Source of the DNA: Chromera velia
Lineage: Eukaryota > Sar > Chromeraceae
Direction of reading: 5' to 3'
NCBI GenBank assembly: GCA_018398765.1
Contig: JAHBMJ010003048.1
Coordinates: 1-12,500 of the forward strand
DNA: 12,500 nt
Positions within the stretch are counted from its first letter, which is position 1, and the number at the start of each line of letters is the position of its first letter. Below, piece by piece: positions 1-9,558 of this stretch. The position numbers were made by a program, and so were the translations under genes. Below the pieces are notes generated by a model that ran no database searches, had not been told where the DNA came from, and worked only from the letters and a program-made list of their open reading frames with translations.

Positions 1-252
1 GGTCATCCTGCTTGCCCGATGGCCTTCCCAATTTTGTTCTTCCTGCTGGCCCGACTGTCTTCCCAAGTTCGGCCTTCTTGTGTATCTGACTGCCTCCCAG
101 AGTTCATTCTTTCTGCCCACATGCCTGCCTTCCAATTTCGGTCTTCTTGGCAGCCTGACTGCCTTCCAATTTCGGCCTTCCTGCCCGCTTGATTGCCTTC
201 CCGATTTCGGCCTTCCTGCCCGTCCGATTGCTTTCCCAATTTTGGTCTTCCT
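1..252. repeat. Degenerate minisatellite, unit about 35 bases
   Basis: A pyrimidine-rich phrase recurs about seven times with many substitutions. Each unit has the pattern GATTGCCTTCCCAATTTCGG followed by a CTTCCTGCCCG-like segment. The two cleanest neighbouring units (about 149-218) are each about 35 bases long; the units further left are more diverged. The array begins at the window edge, so it probably continues to the left. It is open in frame on both strands because of its composition, and the predicted peptides are repetitive artefacts, so I do not call a gene here. Confidence 0.7.
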
Positions 253-1484
253 GCTTTTATGTATCATTCTGATACAAATTAAAGATACAGGTTATGTTTG
301 CATGCATGCTTTTATATGTATTCTGGCGATTCAACTGACTTTCTGTTTGTGTGCACGTATTTCTGCAGGTGGCGTTTACGGGCGTGCATGTTTGATATAT
401 ACTGAGATGCTCCCTCCCCCCCCCTCCCCTGCCTCTGACACGCCTGTCGTTGAGCAGTGCCTCATATAAATTAAAAACAAAACAGTTATGATCATGAGAA
501 GAAATGCTTCAATCGGATCGATTCAGAGCCATTCAGATACATTTTTTATTGTGTTTTCGTCTTAGCGTTAATTTACGATGATAGGTACCAGTCTGAGACA
601 ATTTATGGTTTTAAAAAAATATATACTCTATATATGCATTTTTTTATTTCATTTTTTAAACATCTTACTAAGCTTAAATAGTCTTAAATAAATTATGAAA
701 ATCAATTAGTTTAAAGGTTAAACTATCTATTTTAATGTTTTAAAAACTAAATTTTTCAGAGTCACTTTCCAGTACAAAAGTTTCAATTGTCAGTATAGTC
801 AGTTTTCTCTTGCGTTTTCTTTCTTTGGGGGCAGCGGCTGCGGCTTTACAGCTAGGAGGGGACTTCTGCATCTTTCCCAAACTCTTCAGAAAAAACTTTC
901 CAGAGGAAGAGAACTTTTAGCAGTGTCAAACTCCCCAGAAGAAACATTCTGCTCAAGTGAAGCAATTATGAGTTGCAGACAGCTCAAGAAGAGGAGATAA
1001 AGCTTCTGAGATACAGCCATTAGTGGGTAGAAAAACACAAGCGCTTGTGGATGGGACTTTCAAATGGTTCTGAATTAGAAACCTAAAACCTGATCGCATG
1101 TCAACCTCTTTTTCGATCTTATGAATTCCGAGGCCGCTGAAACGCCTTTCTACCCTTTTGAACGTGAAGGCAGCCTCAAGTAAAGGTGTATAGCAAGGCA
1201 GATGGTTTGGCACGCTAAGCAGCTTGTAGTAGGCTGCTAGATCGAAGCTGGTATTTGAGGTAAAAAGGCCGTAAGGTCAGATACACCACTGCAGGCGTTC
1301 GACTGAATTTGAGCGAAGTTGCCGGCTGAGGATGCATGCATGCAACCGGCCGGTTTGCATACATGCGTGGCACGCGGCGCGCGGGGGTCCTGCAATGGGG
1401 ACTCGAGTGCTCACGGGCCACTGGCCACGGCGTGCGATATAATCATGCACATGCAAAGCTTTCCAAAAAAAAAAAAAGAAAACC
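253..1484. other. Gene-free stretch, mixed composition
   Basis: No coding exon is supported here. About 470-800 is very AT-rich. About 800-1300 is of average composition with only short, unconvincing open frames. About 1334-1440 is a GC-rich patch containing a large palindrome (listed separately), followed at 1465-1477 by a run of 13 A. A GC-rich patch ending in an A-run could be a retroposed fragment, but I see no target-site duplication. There is also a run of C near 414-424. Confidence 0.5.
1334..1366. repeat. Near-perfect palindrome without a loop
   Basis: The left arm GCATGCATGCAACCGG (1334-1349) is followed at once by the right arm CCGGTTTGCATACATGC (1350-1366). The arms are reverse complements apart from one substitution and one extra base, and the centre is CCGGCCGG. 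The sequence could extrude as a cruciform. No gene or known site is associated with it. Confidence 0.7.
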
Positions 1485-2720
1485 AAAAATAAGATTTTGA
1501 CTTTTTTTTTTTAAGGGGGTAGTGGTCGCCTAGATTTTACCCATATTTACTCATATTTTCTTAAAGTCAGAATATTTAAAGATTTAAAAGTTTTATATAC
1601 TTTGGAATGTTCTTGCAATGTTCTTTGAGTTTCAACTATGATGCTCCACTAAGTCATTCTTCTGAAAGTGAAATATTTGGTCAGTTTTGAATTATTAAAG
1701 TAGCAGCCCTGGTAGCTACAGAATCTTGAACTTGCCAAATTATCATTTTTTAAATGATTTAGAACAGGTTTGGAGCTAAAACATAGTGTGGCTAGGATTT
1801 CAATAGATGAACAACGTTTATGGCGATATGGATTAGCTGTAGGAGAATCAAAAAAAAATTTTTGGTCAAATTTATATAGCACGATATTTCTGGTTACATA
1901 ACTAGTAGAACTTTTATTTTTAGACTAAACAACCAGTTTTTCTTTCTAAATGTTAAAAAAGGACTTTATTTCATGATAAAACTTTACTTTCGTCAGAATT
2001 TTACCATATTTTATTACAAGAAAAATTCTTAAGTAAAAAATAGTGACTAAAATATTTTGGGTCACTCACTAAAAAATCTTTTGTCCCATAATTTTTTTTA
2101 AAGTTATTATAGAGTGATTTTGTTTTAAAATACATGTTTTCTGTATAACTACATTTCGTTTGAGCCATTTTTTGGCTCTATACGCTTTATAGATCACAAA
2201 AAAAAATTAATTATAGTTTGTCCATATTTAGTCACTAGTTTCAAAATATTACCATATTTACCTATATTTACTAATATTTACTAATATTTTTATAGGGCTG
2301 CTACAAAAAAATGCTAAAACAATATAAATCAAAATTGTAGATTCTTTAATCTAAATTTGTTTTCTTTTGATCTTACGCAATCTACTTTTAATTTTACGGC
2401 TAGTTTTATGGTTTATACAGAAGAAATTGAACTGTAGGCTTTCAACTTAAAATCAACTAGCAATTGAATCACTTTCTCGCTAGATCACTTTCTGACTAGC
2501 TTTTTGATAGTAAACGACTGTAGTAAGTGAAGAATCTAGTGAAGAATACTGAATTCATTCTTACATATTCCTTTTTATTCTTCAGCTGATTCTTTTGCTC
2601 ATTTTTTTGCTGTCCGCTCATAAGACTGCTCCATGAGTTAGCTTACGAATTGCGACGACGAATCTTCTCCTATATCAAATAGTTTCTGTACATATTTCTA
2701 TTGGAAACCGGGCAGCGACC
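1485..2720. other. AT-rich block, no gene supported; possible decayed mobile element
   Basis: This block is visibly far richer in A and T than the flanking gene region. It has runs of T and A, repeated variants of CCATATTTACTCATATTT near 1540-1560 and 2222-2290, and an imperfect palindrome AGTGACTAAAATATTTT plus GGGTCACT near 2043-2067. An 11-base sequence, GTAGCAGCCCT, occurs at 1700-1710 and inverted at 2294-2304. No open frame here looks like a functional gene. A decayed transposon or MITE would explain the composition and the inverted pair, but I cannot define ends or a target duplication. Confidence 0.35.
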
Positions 2721-3130
2721 AGTGACCCACTGTTTTGCTCTTTTTAGTAGTACGCGAAGGCTCTCCGGCCTCGTCGGACTGCTACTGATCAAGTCGGGTC
2801 TCAAACGGGATCTTCATTGCTGTCCCTCGGTACGTTTGATTGCATGATTCGACCATGCATGCACCGGCTGCTGAGAGGGAATTCCAGATGGTCGATCTCG
2901 GGCACACTTCAGGCGGGTCTCTGTTCCTCCTGGGTTTTGGGTCGGCTGTTTTGCATGGAGGACTTTGTACATTCGTGCGTACATTAACTGAAATTCGAGC
3001 CTGCATACCGGGACCCACTGCTGTACTCTGCCGGCCGTACCCATGCAGCCAATAGTGTGCGCATGCACGTATTCCCTCCCTCTTCCTTCTTAACGAATGA
3101 ATAAATTCATTTAATTCACTTCAAATAAAT
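2721..3130. other. Spacer downstream of the minus-strand gene
   Basis: Composition is average and there is no supported gene. Open frames on both strands overlap each other and none has splice-site or codon support. The small inverted repeat AATGAAT-AA-ATTCATT at 3096-3111 lies 20 bases past the predicted stop codon of the minus-strand gene, within an AT-rich patch (3091-3135). That patch could hold the 3' end of its transcript. I see no canonical AATAAA on the minus strand there. Confidence 0.4.
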
Positions 3131-3259
3131 TTACATCCAGGGGTCTCTGGAGATGGTTCGAAGAGACGCCACAGTGGCTGCTGAGGGGGGCTTCTGGAAA
3201 GAGCTGCCGCCTCCAGCTATGCGCCAGCTGTGCCTGACAGACCGCTCTAATTCATTTGC
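3131..3259 (-). other. Probable terminal coding exon of the minus-strand gene
   Basis: This segment follows a strong acceptor (a pyrimidine-rich stretch ending CTGTCTCCCTGCAG) and opens in phase 0 with codons for ANELERSVRHSW, ending in TAA after 42 residues. The preceding exon has a donor GCG|GTCAGT, also in phase 0, at 3494/3493. The intervening 234 bases are T-rich on the sense strand, like an intron. If that intron is retained, the protein instead ends seven codons past the donor at a TAA (3475-3473), giving 955 residues. GTCAGT donors appear elsewhere in both genes, which favours splicing. Confidence 0.6.
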
Positions 3260-5905
3260 CTGCAGGGAGACAGATGAGATGAATATGGCAAACAAAAAGT
3301 CACCGTCCCCTTTCAACAAAAGAAAACAAAACAGTAGAGGTGCAAGATAGTGAACAAAGAACAAATGCTTCGTTCGCGTGGTGATATCAAGAGCACCGCA
3401 GAGAAGGACAACAACACAAGAATGAGACGGGGAGCGGGAGAAAAAACGAGAAAAGACAAAAAAAGAGATCAATTAACGGCCAGACTGACTGACCGCTTGA
3501 TTTGCCATTCTGTCGTACATGTGCATTCGGTCGGTCAACAGTTTTCTTCGGATGTCGTACAGAGTAGCCCCTCTGCCTTGGGTATGCCCACCATGCTGGG
3601 GTGCGGCCTGTGTGGCATGATGCGGGCCCGGTGCGGGGTATTTATCTGCCACATCTGAGTGACGGTAGTAGTGCCCCCCTCCTCTCCCTGACGCCCCTCT
3701 GGAAGTGAAAGGACGGCTCTCGGAGGGAGCAGGTGCTCGGGCCTGGGCTGCAGTGTGGGGGCGTGAGCCGGATGGGACGTGGTCTCTCTGATGACGACCG
3801 TGGGTAGAGGGCTGGCCTCCTAGAGTACCGGGGTAGACTGACTGTTCACGACTACCCCTAGAGCCGGAGGCAGAGGGGGCTCGCTGTTGCTGCTGTTGCC
3901 TTGCAAGGCGTCGGTCTGCAGCAGATGCCAGGAGCTTAGAGGAAAGATAGGCTCCCTTCATGGATGGGGATGAAGGCCCCTCCTTTGTGTGTGCGTGTGC
4001 ATGAGGGTGTCTGTGGGGATCACTGTATCCTCCTCCTCCTCCTTGGTGTCTTCGGCTTCTCGTGTCCTTCTCTCTGCTGTATTGTCCCCCACTTCTCCTG
4101 CTGTCTGACTCCGATGGACGTCTCTCTTGGTGGGCGTGGGACGAGGTCCCTCTGCTGGGGGCCTCTCGCCTCTGTGTGCCCCCGCCGCCGTGTCTGGAGG
4201 ACCTCGGGGCATGGGGACGTTTGCGCATTGACACCCTGGGCACAGAGGGGATGGCAACCTCGATCGCCTGCAGACAGACAGAATGAGCACATGCAGACAT
4301 GGGAGTGGACAGAAAGGGTCAGACAGGGGACCGACAAAGAGGATAGAGGAGAGAAGAGAAAAAGGTGGGAAACACAACACACGTAAGAAGAGAGAAACGG
4401 ACAGACACGGAAAAAAGCAAGCCAGGGGAAGCGATGGGAAGGAAAAGGAAGAAAAGCGTAGGTCTAGTGAATGAAAGAAAATCTGAAGGAGATACCAATG
4501 AGAGGCGCCTACCAGGCTGCGCGTCCCAAGAGGACGTTATAGTTGCGGATTTCAAACCAAAACTCAACTCCCCCAGAAATATTACAATGGAAGTCACTCC
4601 GAAAGAGACAGACAAATACAGGAAGAAAAAGAAAAAGACAGACTAGGTCAAAGACAAAGACAGCATGACATCAAAAGAGCAAAAGAGGCCCATGCACCAA
4701 CCAACCTTTGCGAGAGTTTCTGCATCCAGATCCCCATCAGGACTGTTGTCCTCGAAGATGCCCGCATCCTCAAATTCCCTCTGCCTCTCCATACGACGAT
4801 AGGTCTCCCCCCCTCCAGGCTGGTAATGGCGGTGATGCGGGGATTCATGAGCATCGTACCCGGGGCTAGATGGGGCCCCGGCATTTGATAGTGCAAAGGG
4901 CCCGCTGGGCTCCCACCCATTGTGATGATCCCAGCTGTGTCTTCCTCTTCGTTCTGTATCTGCGTACCTTTGTTCGTGTCCGTGTGTCTGCCTGGACTCT
5001 ATGTGTTCTTTCATTCTTTCCTCCCGGGCAGTCGGGGGTCTCGATCGGGAGGCAGAGGCTGATCTGGGCCTAGATCTGTGTCTGTGTCTGCATCCGTCTC
5101 TGTGTTGTTTCTCCTTCGTCTTCACAAGGGTGACCAGTTCGTATGCGTCTTGGGGATATTGCTGCTGCTGTGAATGGCTTCCACTTCTCATCCGAGGATC
5201 AGCAGAGAAGGGGCGTCTCCTCATGGCGGTATCAAGAGGGGCAGACGCACCCACGTAAGAGCCCGTGGGTGTGTTACCTCCCCTCGAGCCTCCAGAAGCA
5301 GTCGCAGGTCGAACAGAGACGGTGCGTGTGGAACAGGAACACGAAGCCCAATCAGGTCCATTCTCCATTCTTCTGGCCGTTCGTTTGAGAAGTTGCTGCT
5401 CTCTTGCTGACTGCAGTCTCTCTCTCTCCGCACGCTCCGCCCACATGCGCTTGGAAGAGGCGTGCATGTCCCGAACTCTGTCCCATTTATCTTCCAATGT
5501 CGGCCCTGCAGTCACACCCTGAAGTCGGGCCTTTGACCCACTTTCATGCCACGCTCTTCCCCTCCCTCTATGCCCAGGAGAATGCGACCCTGGGGGGGTG
5601 GCGGCAGTCAATCTCGGGTGTGCCGTTTGCGGTCTCTGCCGAGTGAGGGACCCACAGTCGGGTGCCTTCCTGCCATAGGGAGACCTCTCATCGAAATTCC
5701 ATCCCTTGTGGACCTCATATCTCAAGTCATCACCCCACATGGCGGGCCCCTCTCCCTCTCCTGCCGTACCCTTCTTCCATATGGCTGCAGACAGACAGAC
5801 AGACAGACAGACAGACATACAGACAGACAGACAGACAGACAGACAGGCAGGCAGGCAGGCAGGCAGGCAGACAGACAGACAGACAGGCAGGCAGACAGAC
5901 AGACA

Positions 5906-5938
<33 letters not shown>

Positions 5939-8535
5939 AAAGACAACAGAATCAAGCGCAGATCGAGAGAATCAAGTCATGCGGGAGAAAGGAGAGAGGC
6001 AAGGCTGGATCGATCGAACTTAGAAAACAAAAGAATTAAGAGACGCGCGCGATAGAACGGGAAGGACTTCTTTGACTGGGTGGGTGACTCCGGTTTCTTG
6101 ATCTGATCATTTGAACCAAACACCTAGAGTACTGTTTTCTGCCTATTTCTATAAAAGACCCCATTTGTTGGTTCCAGTGAGGAACCGCTACTCAACAAAA
6201 TTGCATCCCACACGCCTGGGAGGATACATGCATTGCATGCGAAAGCACAACAGTGGACTGGGGAGAGCGACACTAAAATTCCAAAATCTGCATTGATTTT
6301 AGAGCCTATATTCCGCCCAAAATCGTCTCTCTCTTTCTCTCTATCTGTCAATCTGTCAATCTGTCAATCTGTCAATCAATCAATCAATCTATCTATCTAT
6401 CTATCTATCTGTCTGTCTGTCTGTCTATTTGCCTATCCTCCTGTCTGGGTTCATTAGACACAGTACCGGACGGACGTACATTTCTTTGCGAGGTCTGTGG
6501 GTTTGTACGTCCAGTCGTTCGGGTCTTTGTGGCCCCAGAGAGTGCGGGAGAGCGCCTCTGCCTCAGACCCTCTGAAGGGCTGCGACGTCAACGCACCCCC
6601 TCCCACACCTCCGTACCGTGCCGCCTGCTTGCCACTACTCCGAACAATGTTGCCACTCTCTGCCACGTCCGGACGGACATTGCGGGCCGTCTGCAGCGTC
6701 TGCATCTTCATGTCTGCCCCCATACTTCCCGCACCTCTGGGCGACAGACCGAGAAACTCAGTGCGGTCCCTGACAGTCTTTGCAGAGCTCAGCGCCGTGC
6801 CCCAGGTTTCCCTCTCGATCACGGCACGGCATCTCGGATGGTATTCAAAGTGGGGGGACTGGATGTCCTGTTGCTCCGCGTGCACCTGCAAGCATGCACT
6901 CGTTGCATGGTCAGACAGATGGTTCATACCGGAGACTGAAGGAAGAAACCACAACGAAGGAAACGCTTAAAAAGACAGAAAACTTCAAGAGAAGACCAGG
7001 AAAGAAGGGAGTTAAGAAGACAGGAAGGAAGGAAGGAAAGAAGGAAGGAAGGAAGGAAGGAAGGACGGAAGAAAGAAAAAAGTCAGGCAGACAAGCAAGA
7101 GGAGCTGAGAGACCGCCAGACAGACCACAGTCTAGTCCCTGAAATTGAACAAAAGCAAATGAGGACAAAAACATACAGGGTGTTTACAAAGCAGTTGACC
7201 CACCTGCACTGGATGCACAGGAGGGTCTGGGTCTTTTTCTTTTAGAACCTTGTCCCATGTCAATCTCTCACTCTTCCAAGGCTGGTAGGGGGGTGGGGGG
7301 TTTCTCACTTTCTCCAAATCAATGTTAACTTCTGCCCTGGAGGGCCCCAGAATGTATTGAAAGTCGATGGGTTCTCTCTTTGTCACCCATGGGTGGAGAG
7401 TGTCTTTGTAGTCTCTGCGTGCCTTCTCGATCGCCTGTTCCATCCGCACGCCCTGTCCGATGTCCGTCTCGTCAAGAAACGCCTTCCGTCTCCTCTCCCT
7501 GTAGGCCTCGTCCTCTTTCTTTTTGATGCGCTCGGGGTCGTGCTCTGAAAAAACGCAATCAATGCATATGAGGACAACATACATACATACATACAGACAC
7601 ACAGACAGAAAAGCAGACAGACAGCCAGAAGGAACGACATGTAAACAAGCCTCTGGACATATTGGGGCATGGTCTTAAAAAGAGGAATAAGTACATGAAG
7701 AGATGAATTGGAACGGCGGCGGGCGGCCGGGAGGGGGGGCTGGAAGGAAGCCTTGCGAACCACCAGTCTATTCTGTGTCGCGACAAGAGCGAAAGGTGCC
7801 TGAGTGAATATATGCTGATTTATAAATGAAAGCGGAGTTGTATGTTCGACTGACTTGTGTAGAAGTAGTAATGACGCTTTGCAGGCCTCTTCATGTCGAA
7901 TCTGTCGGCAATCATTCCGTCCAAGTGCTTGTAGATGCTCTTCGACTCTGCTGGCCTGGGTTGGGGCAGCTGCCCCGCACGTGCCGAGCAGGTGAGCATC
8001 AGTCGTTGAATCAACGCAGGGGGGCTGCATTGAAGAAGGAGAAAAGACAAGAGGGGGGGTGCACATGCTTCCTCAGCCTAGCTGAGTGCACTGCATGCCG
8101 TCCCTGAGGAAAATGGAAAGAAGGAAGCTGCAGGACCTGTGACTGGCTATCTGGGCGAGTTTCTGCTTCTGCATGCGTTCGTCAGTCAATCTGCATGGGC
8201 GTCCTCTAAAATGCTAGCTAGAGCATGCATGGACATATGAACGTCACAGTCGGAATGCGTTTTCGAGATCAATGCGGCATGTTTGAGGCTTGAATCGCCC
8301 TCCAAGGGATAATGCGAGTCTCTCTTTGTCTGTGTGCACTGAACCTGCTTACAGAAAGTGTACAGAGAGCCAATGTACGTGGGACGGGCTTTGTAGGGGA
8401 GCGAAGCTGACACATGCATGTTCCTGTTCATCTAAACGTACAGTCAGCTCGTGCCTACCTGCGCGCTGCCCTTTCGTAGTCCGCGCTGCTCCTCCTCATT
8501 TCCTGGTTTGTAGATCTTGCGCGTGAGGTAAGCAT
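3131..8535 (-). CDS. Seven-exon gene for an unrecognised basic, disordered protein of about 991 residues with repeated RPxTA motifs
   Basis: I do not recognise this protein. Proposed exons in order: 8535-8459, 8024-7855, 7544-7204, 6885-6480, 5784-4706, 4267-3494, 3259-3131. All introns are GT-AG (434, 310, 318, 695, 438 and 234 bases). Phases match at every junction (2, 1, 0, 1, 0, 0), and the total is 2976 bases including TAA. The start ATG at 8535-8533 has A at -3 and an in-frame TAG two codons upstream. Residues 53-68 (SKSIYKHLDGMIADRF) begin a charged, probably helical region with KKKEDEAYRERRRKAF at 90-105 and PPPPYQPW at 165-172. Residues 428-471 could form a coiled coil. The remainder is Arg, Ser, Gly, His and Gln rich and disordered-looking. 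RPx(T/S)(A/S) occurs at 382, 490, 522, 570, 580, 860 and 876. Residues 927-945 (LYDIRRKLLTDRMHMYDRM) form a second helical stretch. There is no signal peptide or membrane segment. A structural or cytoskeletal role is only a guess. Exons 2-6 are the firmest part; both ends have alternatives. Confidence 0.7.
5788..5938. repeat. CAGA/CAGG compound microsatellite at a 3' splice site
   Basis: About 37 tetranucleotide units alternate in blocks of CAGA and CAGG, with one CATA interruption. The array lies in intron 4 of the minus-strand gene. On the sense strand it reads CTGT/CTGC and runs directly into the acceptor CTGCAG before the exon at 5784, so it serves as the pyrimidine-rich tract. The shorter (CTGT) tract at the acceptor of intron 5 (near 4268-4281) has the same arrangement. 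Confidence 0.9.
6340..6427. repeat. Compound CTGTCAAT / CAAT / CTAT / CTGT microsatellite
   Basis: This array lies in intron 4 of the minus-strand gene. About four CTGTCAAT units lead into CAAT units, then CTAT units, then CTGT units. Each block differs from the next by one base per unit, which is what stepwise point mutation and slippage would leave. Confidence 0.85.
7021..7079. repeat. GGAA microsatellite in intron 3
   Basis: Roughly a dozen GGAA units with a few single-base changes lie within the 318-base intron between exons 3 and 4 of the minus-strand gene. On the sense strand this is a TTCC pyrimidine tract, part of a longer pyrimidine-rich intron. Confidence 0.85.
7577..7623. repeat. 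ACAT/ACAG microsatellite in intron 2
   Basis: ACATACATACATACATACAG is followed by ACAC and CAGACAGA units, just upstream (sense minus) of the acceptor at 7545. It is pyrimidine-purine alternating on the sense strand. No function is evident beyond its location close to the 3' splice site. Confidence 0.8.
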
Positions 8536-8936
8536 CTTCTATTCTTGTTAAGAGCCTGGCTTGTCTTGATGAATGCTTAATAAAACAAGTGTGTAACGAA
8601 CTGAGAGGATGCCCTTAGGTGGTGTGATAGAGGCGGTTTGTTTTTCAGGCTGTCGAGTCAATTCTCTCTTGCAGATTCCGAAATCAATTCGAATTCAGGA
8701 GCAGACTCAGGAGATTGTATTGACTTGACTTACTATCGACAGATATCAGATAGAAGGTAGAAGGGCCCCACCCCTCACCACGACGGAAAGACTTTGTGTG
8801 TGCTCAAGTGACGGTGCCTGGCGTGATCTTGCGGGGAGACCTTTGGGTACGGCTGATCTGCTACTGCCTGAGAACACGTAGAAGGCCTTGTGAGCGACCT
8901 CGTTCCCTAAAGAGCAGCTCGAGAGAGTGATGCACG

Positions 8937-9012
8937 TATATATATATATAGAGAGATCGAGAGTATATATATATATACATATTCAAAGGATCGACATGAT
9001 ATATATATATAT
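8937..9012. repeat. Three short TA-dinucleotide tracts
   Basis: TATATATATATATA tracts occur at about 8937-8950, 8963-8977 and 8999-9012, separated by GAGAGATCGAGAG and by CATATTCAAAGGATCGACATGA. The first two tracts flank a purine-rich core. They lie in the middle of the divergent spacer and would melt easily. Confidence 0.85.
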
Positions 9013-9118
9013 GCATTTGCATTGTCAGAATTTAAATCTCACATACAGATGTACGTCGATCTGTATCGGTATATACGAAACTGTGCGCCCGAGTTGCTGT
9101 CGCGCGGAGCCATACATG

Positions 9119-9142
9119 TGCGCGCGCGCCATCGCGCGCGCC
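9119..9142. repeat. Alternating GC tract (Z-DNA-prone)
   Basis: TGCGCGCGCGCC is followed by ATCGCGCGCGCC, two nearly identical halves of alternating pyrimidine and purine. It lies in the divergent spacer about 100 bases from the TA tracts. Such sequences can adopt left-handed DNA, but whether this one does is unknown. Confidence 0.7.
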
Positions 9143-9503
9143 CCCTGCTCCTGCGCATGCACCTTCCTTGACATGCAGACAGGCAGTTTCAGTCAGAGAC
9201 TCAGAGTCCGTCTCTCTGTAAGCTCACTATTCTTACACTACTTCGCCTTGTACTAGGGACACTCAGAGTGATTCGCAGTGAATGTCCCCCTTCTGATTGC
9301 CAGACGCAGGATTGACAGCGGGAGAGCAGTTCGTGCCCGGCCTCAACTACGTGCCCCCCGTGCCCATATATATTTTTGCGCAATCACATCCCCTCAAAAG
9401 TCCCTTGTGAAGTCGGCAGAAACTTGCTTTTCCGTCCTCTTTGGTGTTTATGGGACTTTTGCTTGCTCTCTACTCAGGGACAGTGCAAAGAGTCCGTACG
9501 CTT

Positions 9504-9511
9504 TGACGTCA
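9504..9511. promoter_or_regulatory. CRE-like palindrome TGACGTCA
   Basis: A perfect TGACGTCA lies 47 bases upstream of the RRP4 start codon. In other eukaryotes this palindrome is a binding site for bZIP proteins of the CREB/ATF type. A related TTTGACGTGAC sits inside the first exon (9566-9576). A single 8-base match could be chance, so binding is inference. Confidence 0.3.
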
Positions 9512-9558
9512 CAATCAGAACACTGTGAAGCCAAGAGGAGACGGCAAAGAGGCCGGCC

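Larger units (their letters stand above)
8536..9558. promoter_or_regulatory. Divergent spacer between the two gene starts, probable shared promoter region
   Basis: The two reconstructed start codons face away from each other across about 1.02 kb, so both promoters and 5' UTRs should lie here. Visible elements are TA repeats (8937-9012), an alternating purine-pyrimidine GC tract (9119-9142), a TATATATTTTT stretch at 9367-9377 and a TGACGTCA palindrome at 9504-9511. An open frame without ATG on the minus strand from about 8693 down to the first exon may mean the minus-strand gene really starts further into this spacer. No transcription start can be placed from sequence alone. Confidence 0.45.

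Noticed and set aside
1649-1882. Minus-strand frame with a DQKFFFDSP segment recalling Tc1/mariner-type transposases
   Set aside because: The resemblance is one short phrase in AT-rich sequence. No second catalytic region or terminal repeats were found, so I would not call a transposase.
2782-3068. Overlapping open frames of about 70-85 codons on both strands
   Set aside because: They shadow each other, have no recognisable domain, and lie past the stop of the minus-strand gene.
4319-4615. Possible extra exon inside intron 5 of the minus-strand gene
   Set aside because: A short open stretch has an AG before it and a GT after it, but exons 5 and 6 already join in phase 0 without it, and its composition is intron-like.
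5546-6055. Plus-strand open frames rich in RQTD or GRQA across the CAGA/CAGG array
   Set aside because: They are repeat artefacts antisense to intron 4 and exon 5 of the minus-strand gene.
6930-6940. Acceptor CTTCAG at 6936 as the start of exon 4 of the minus-strand gene
   Set aside because: It is phase 1 and cannot join the phase-0 donor at 7204; the acceptor at 6886 is phase 0 and fits.
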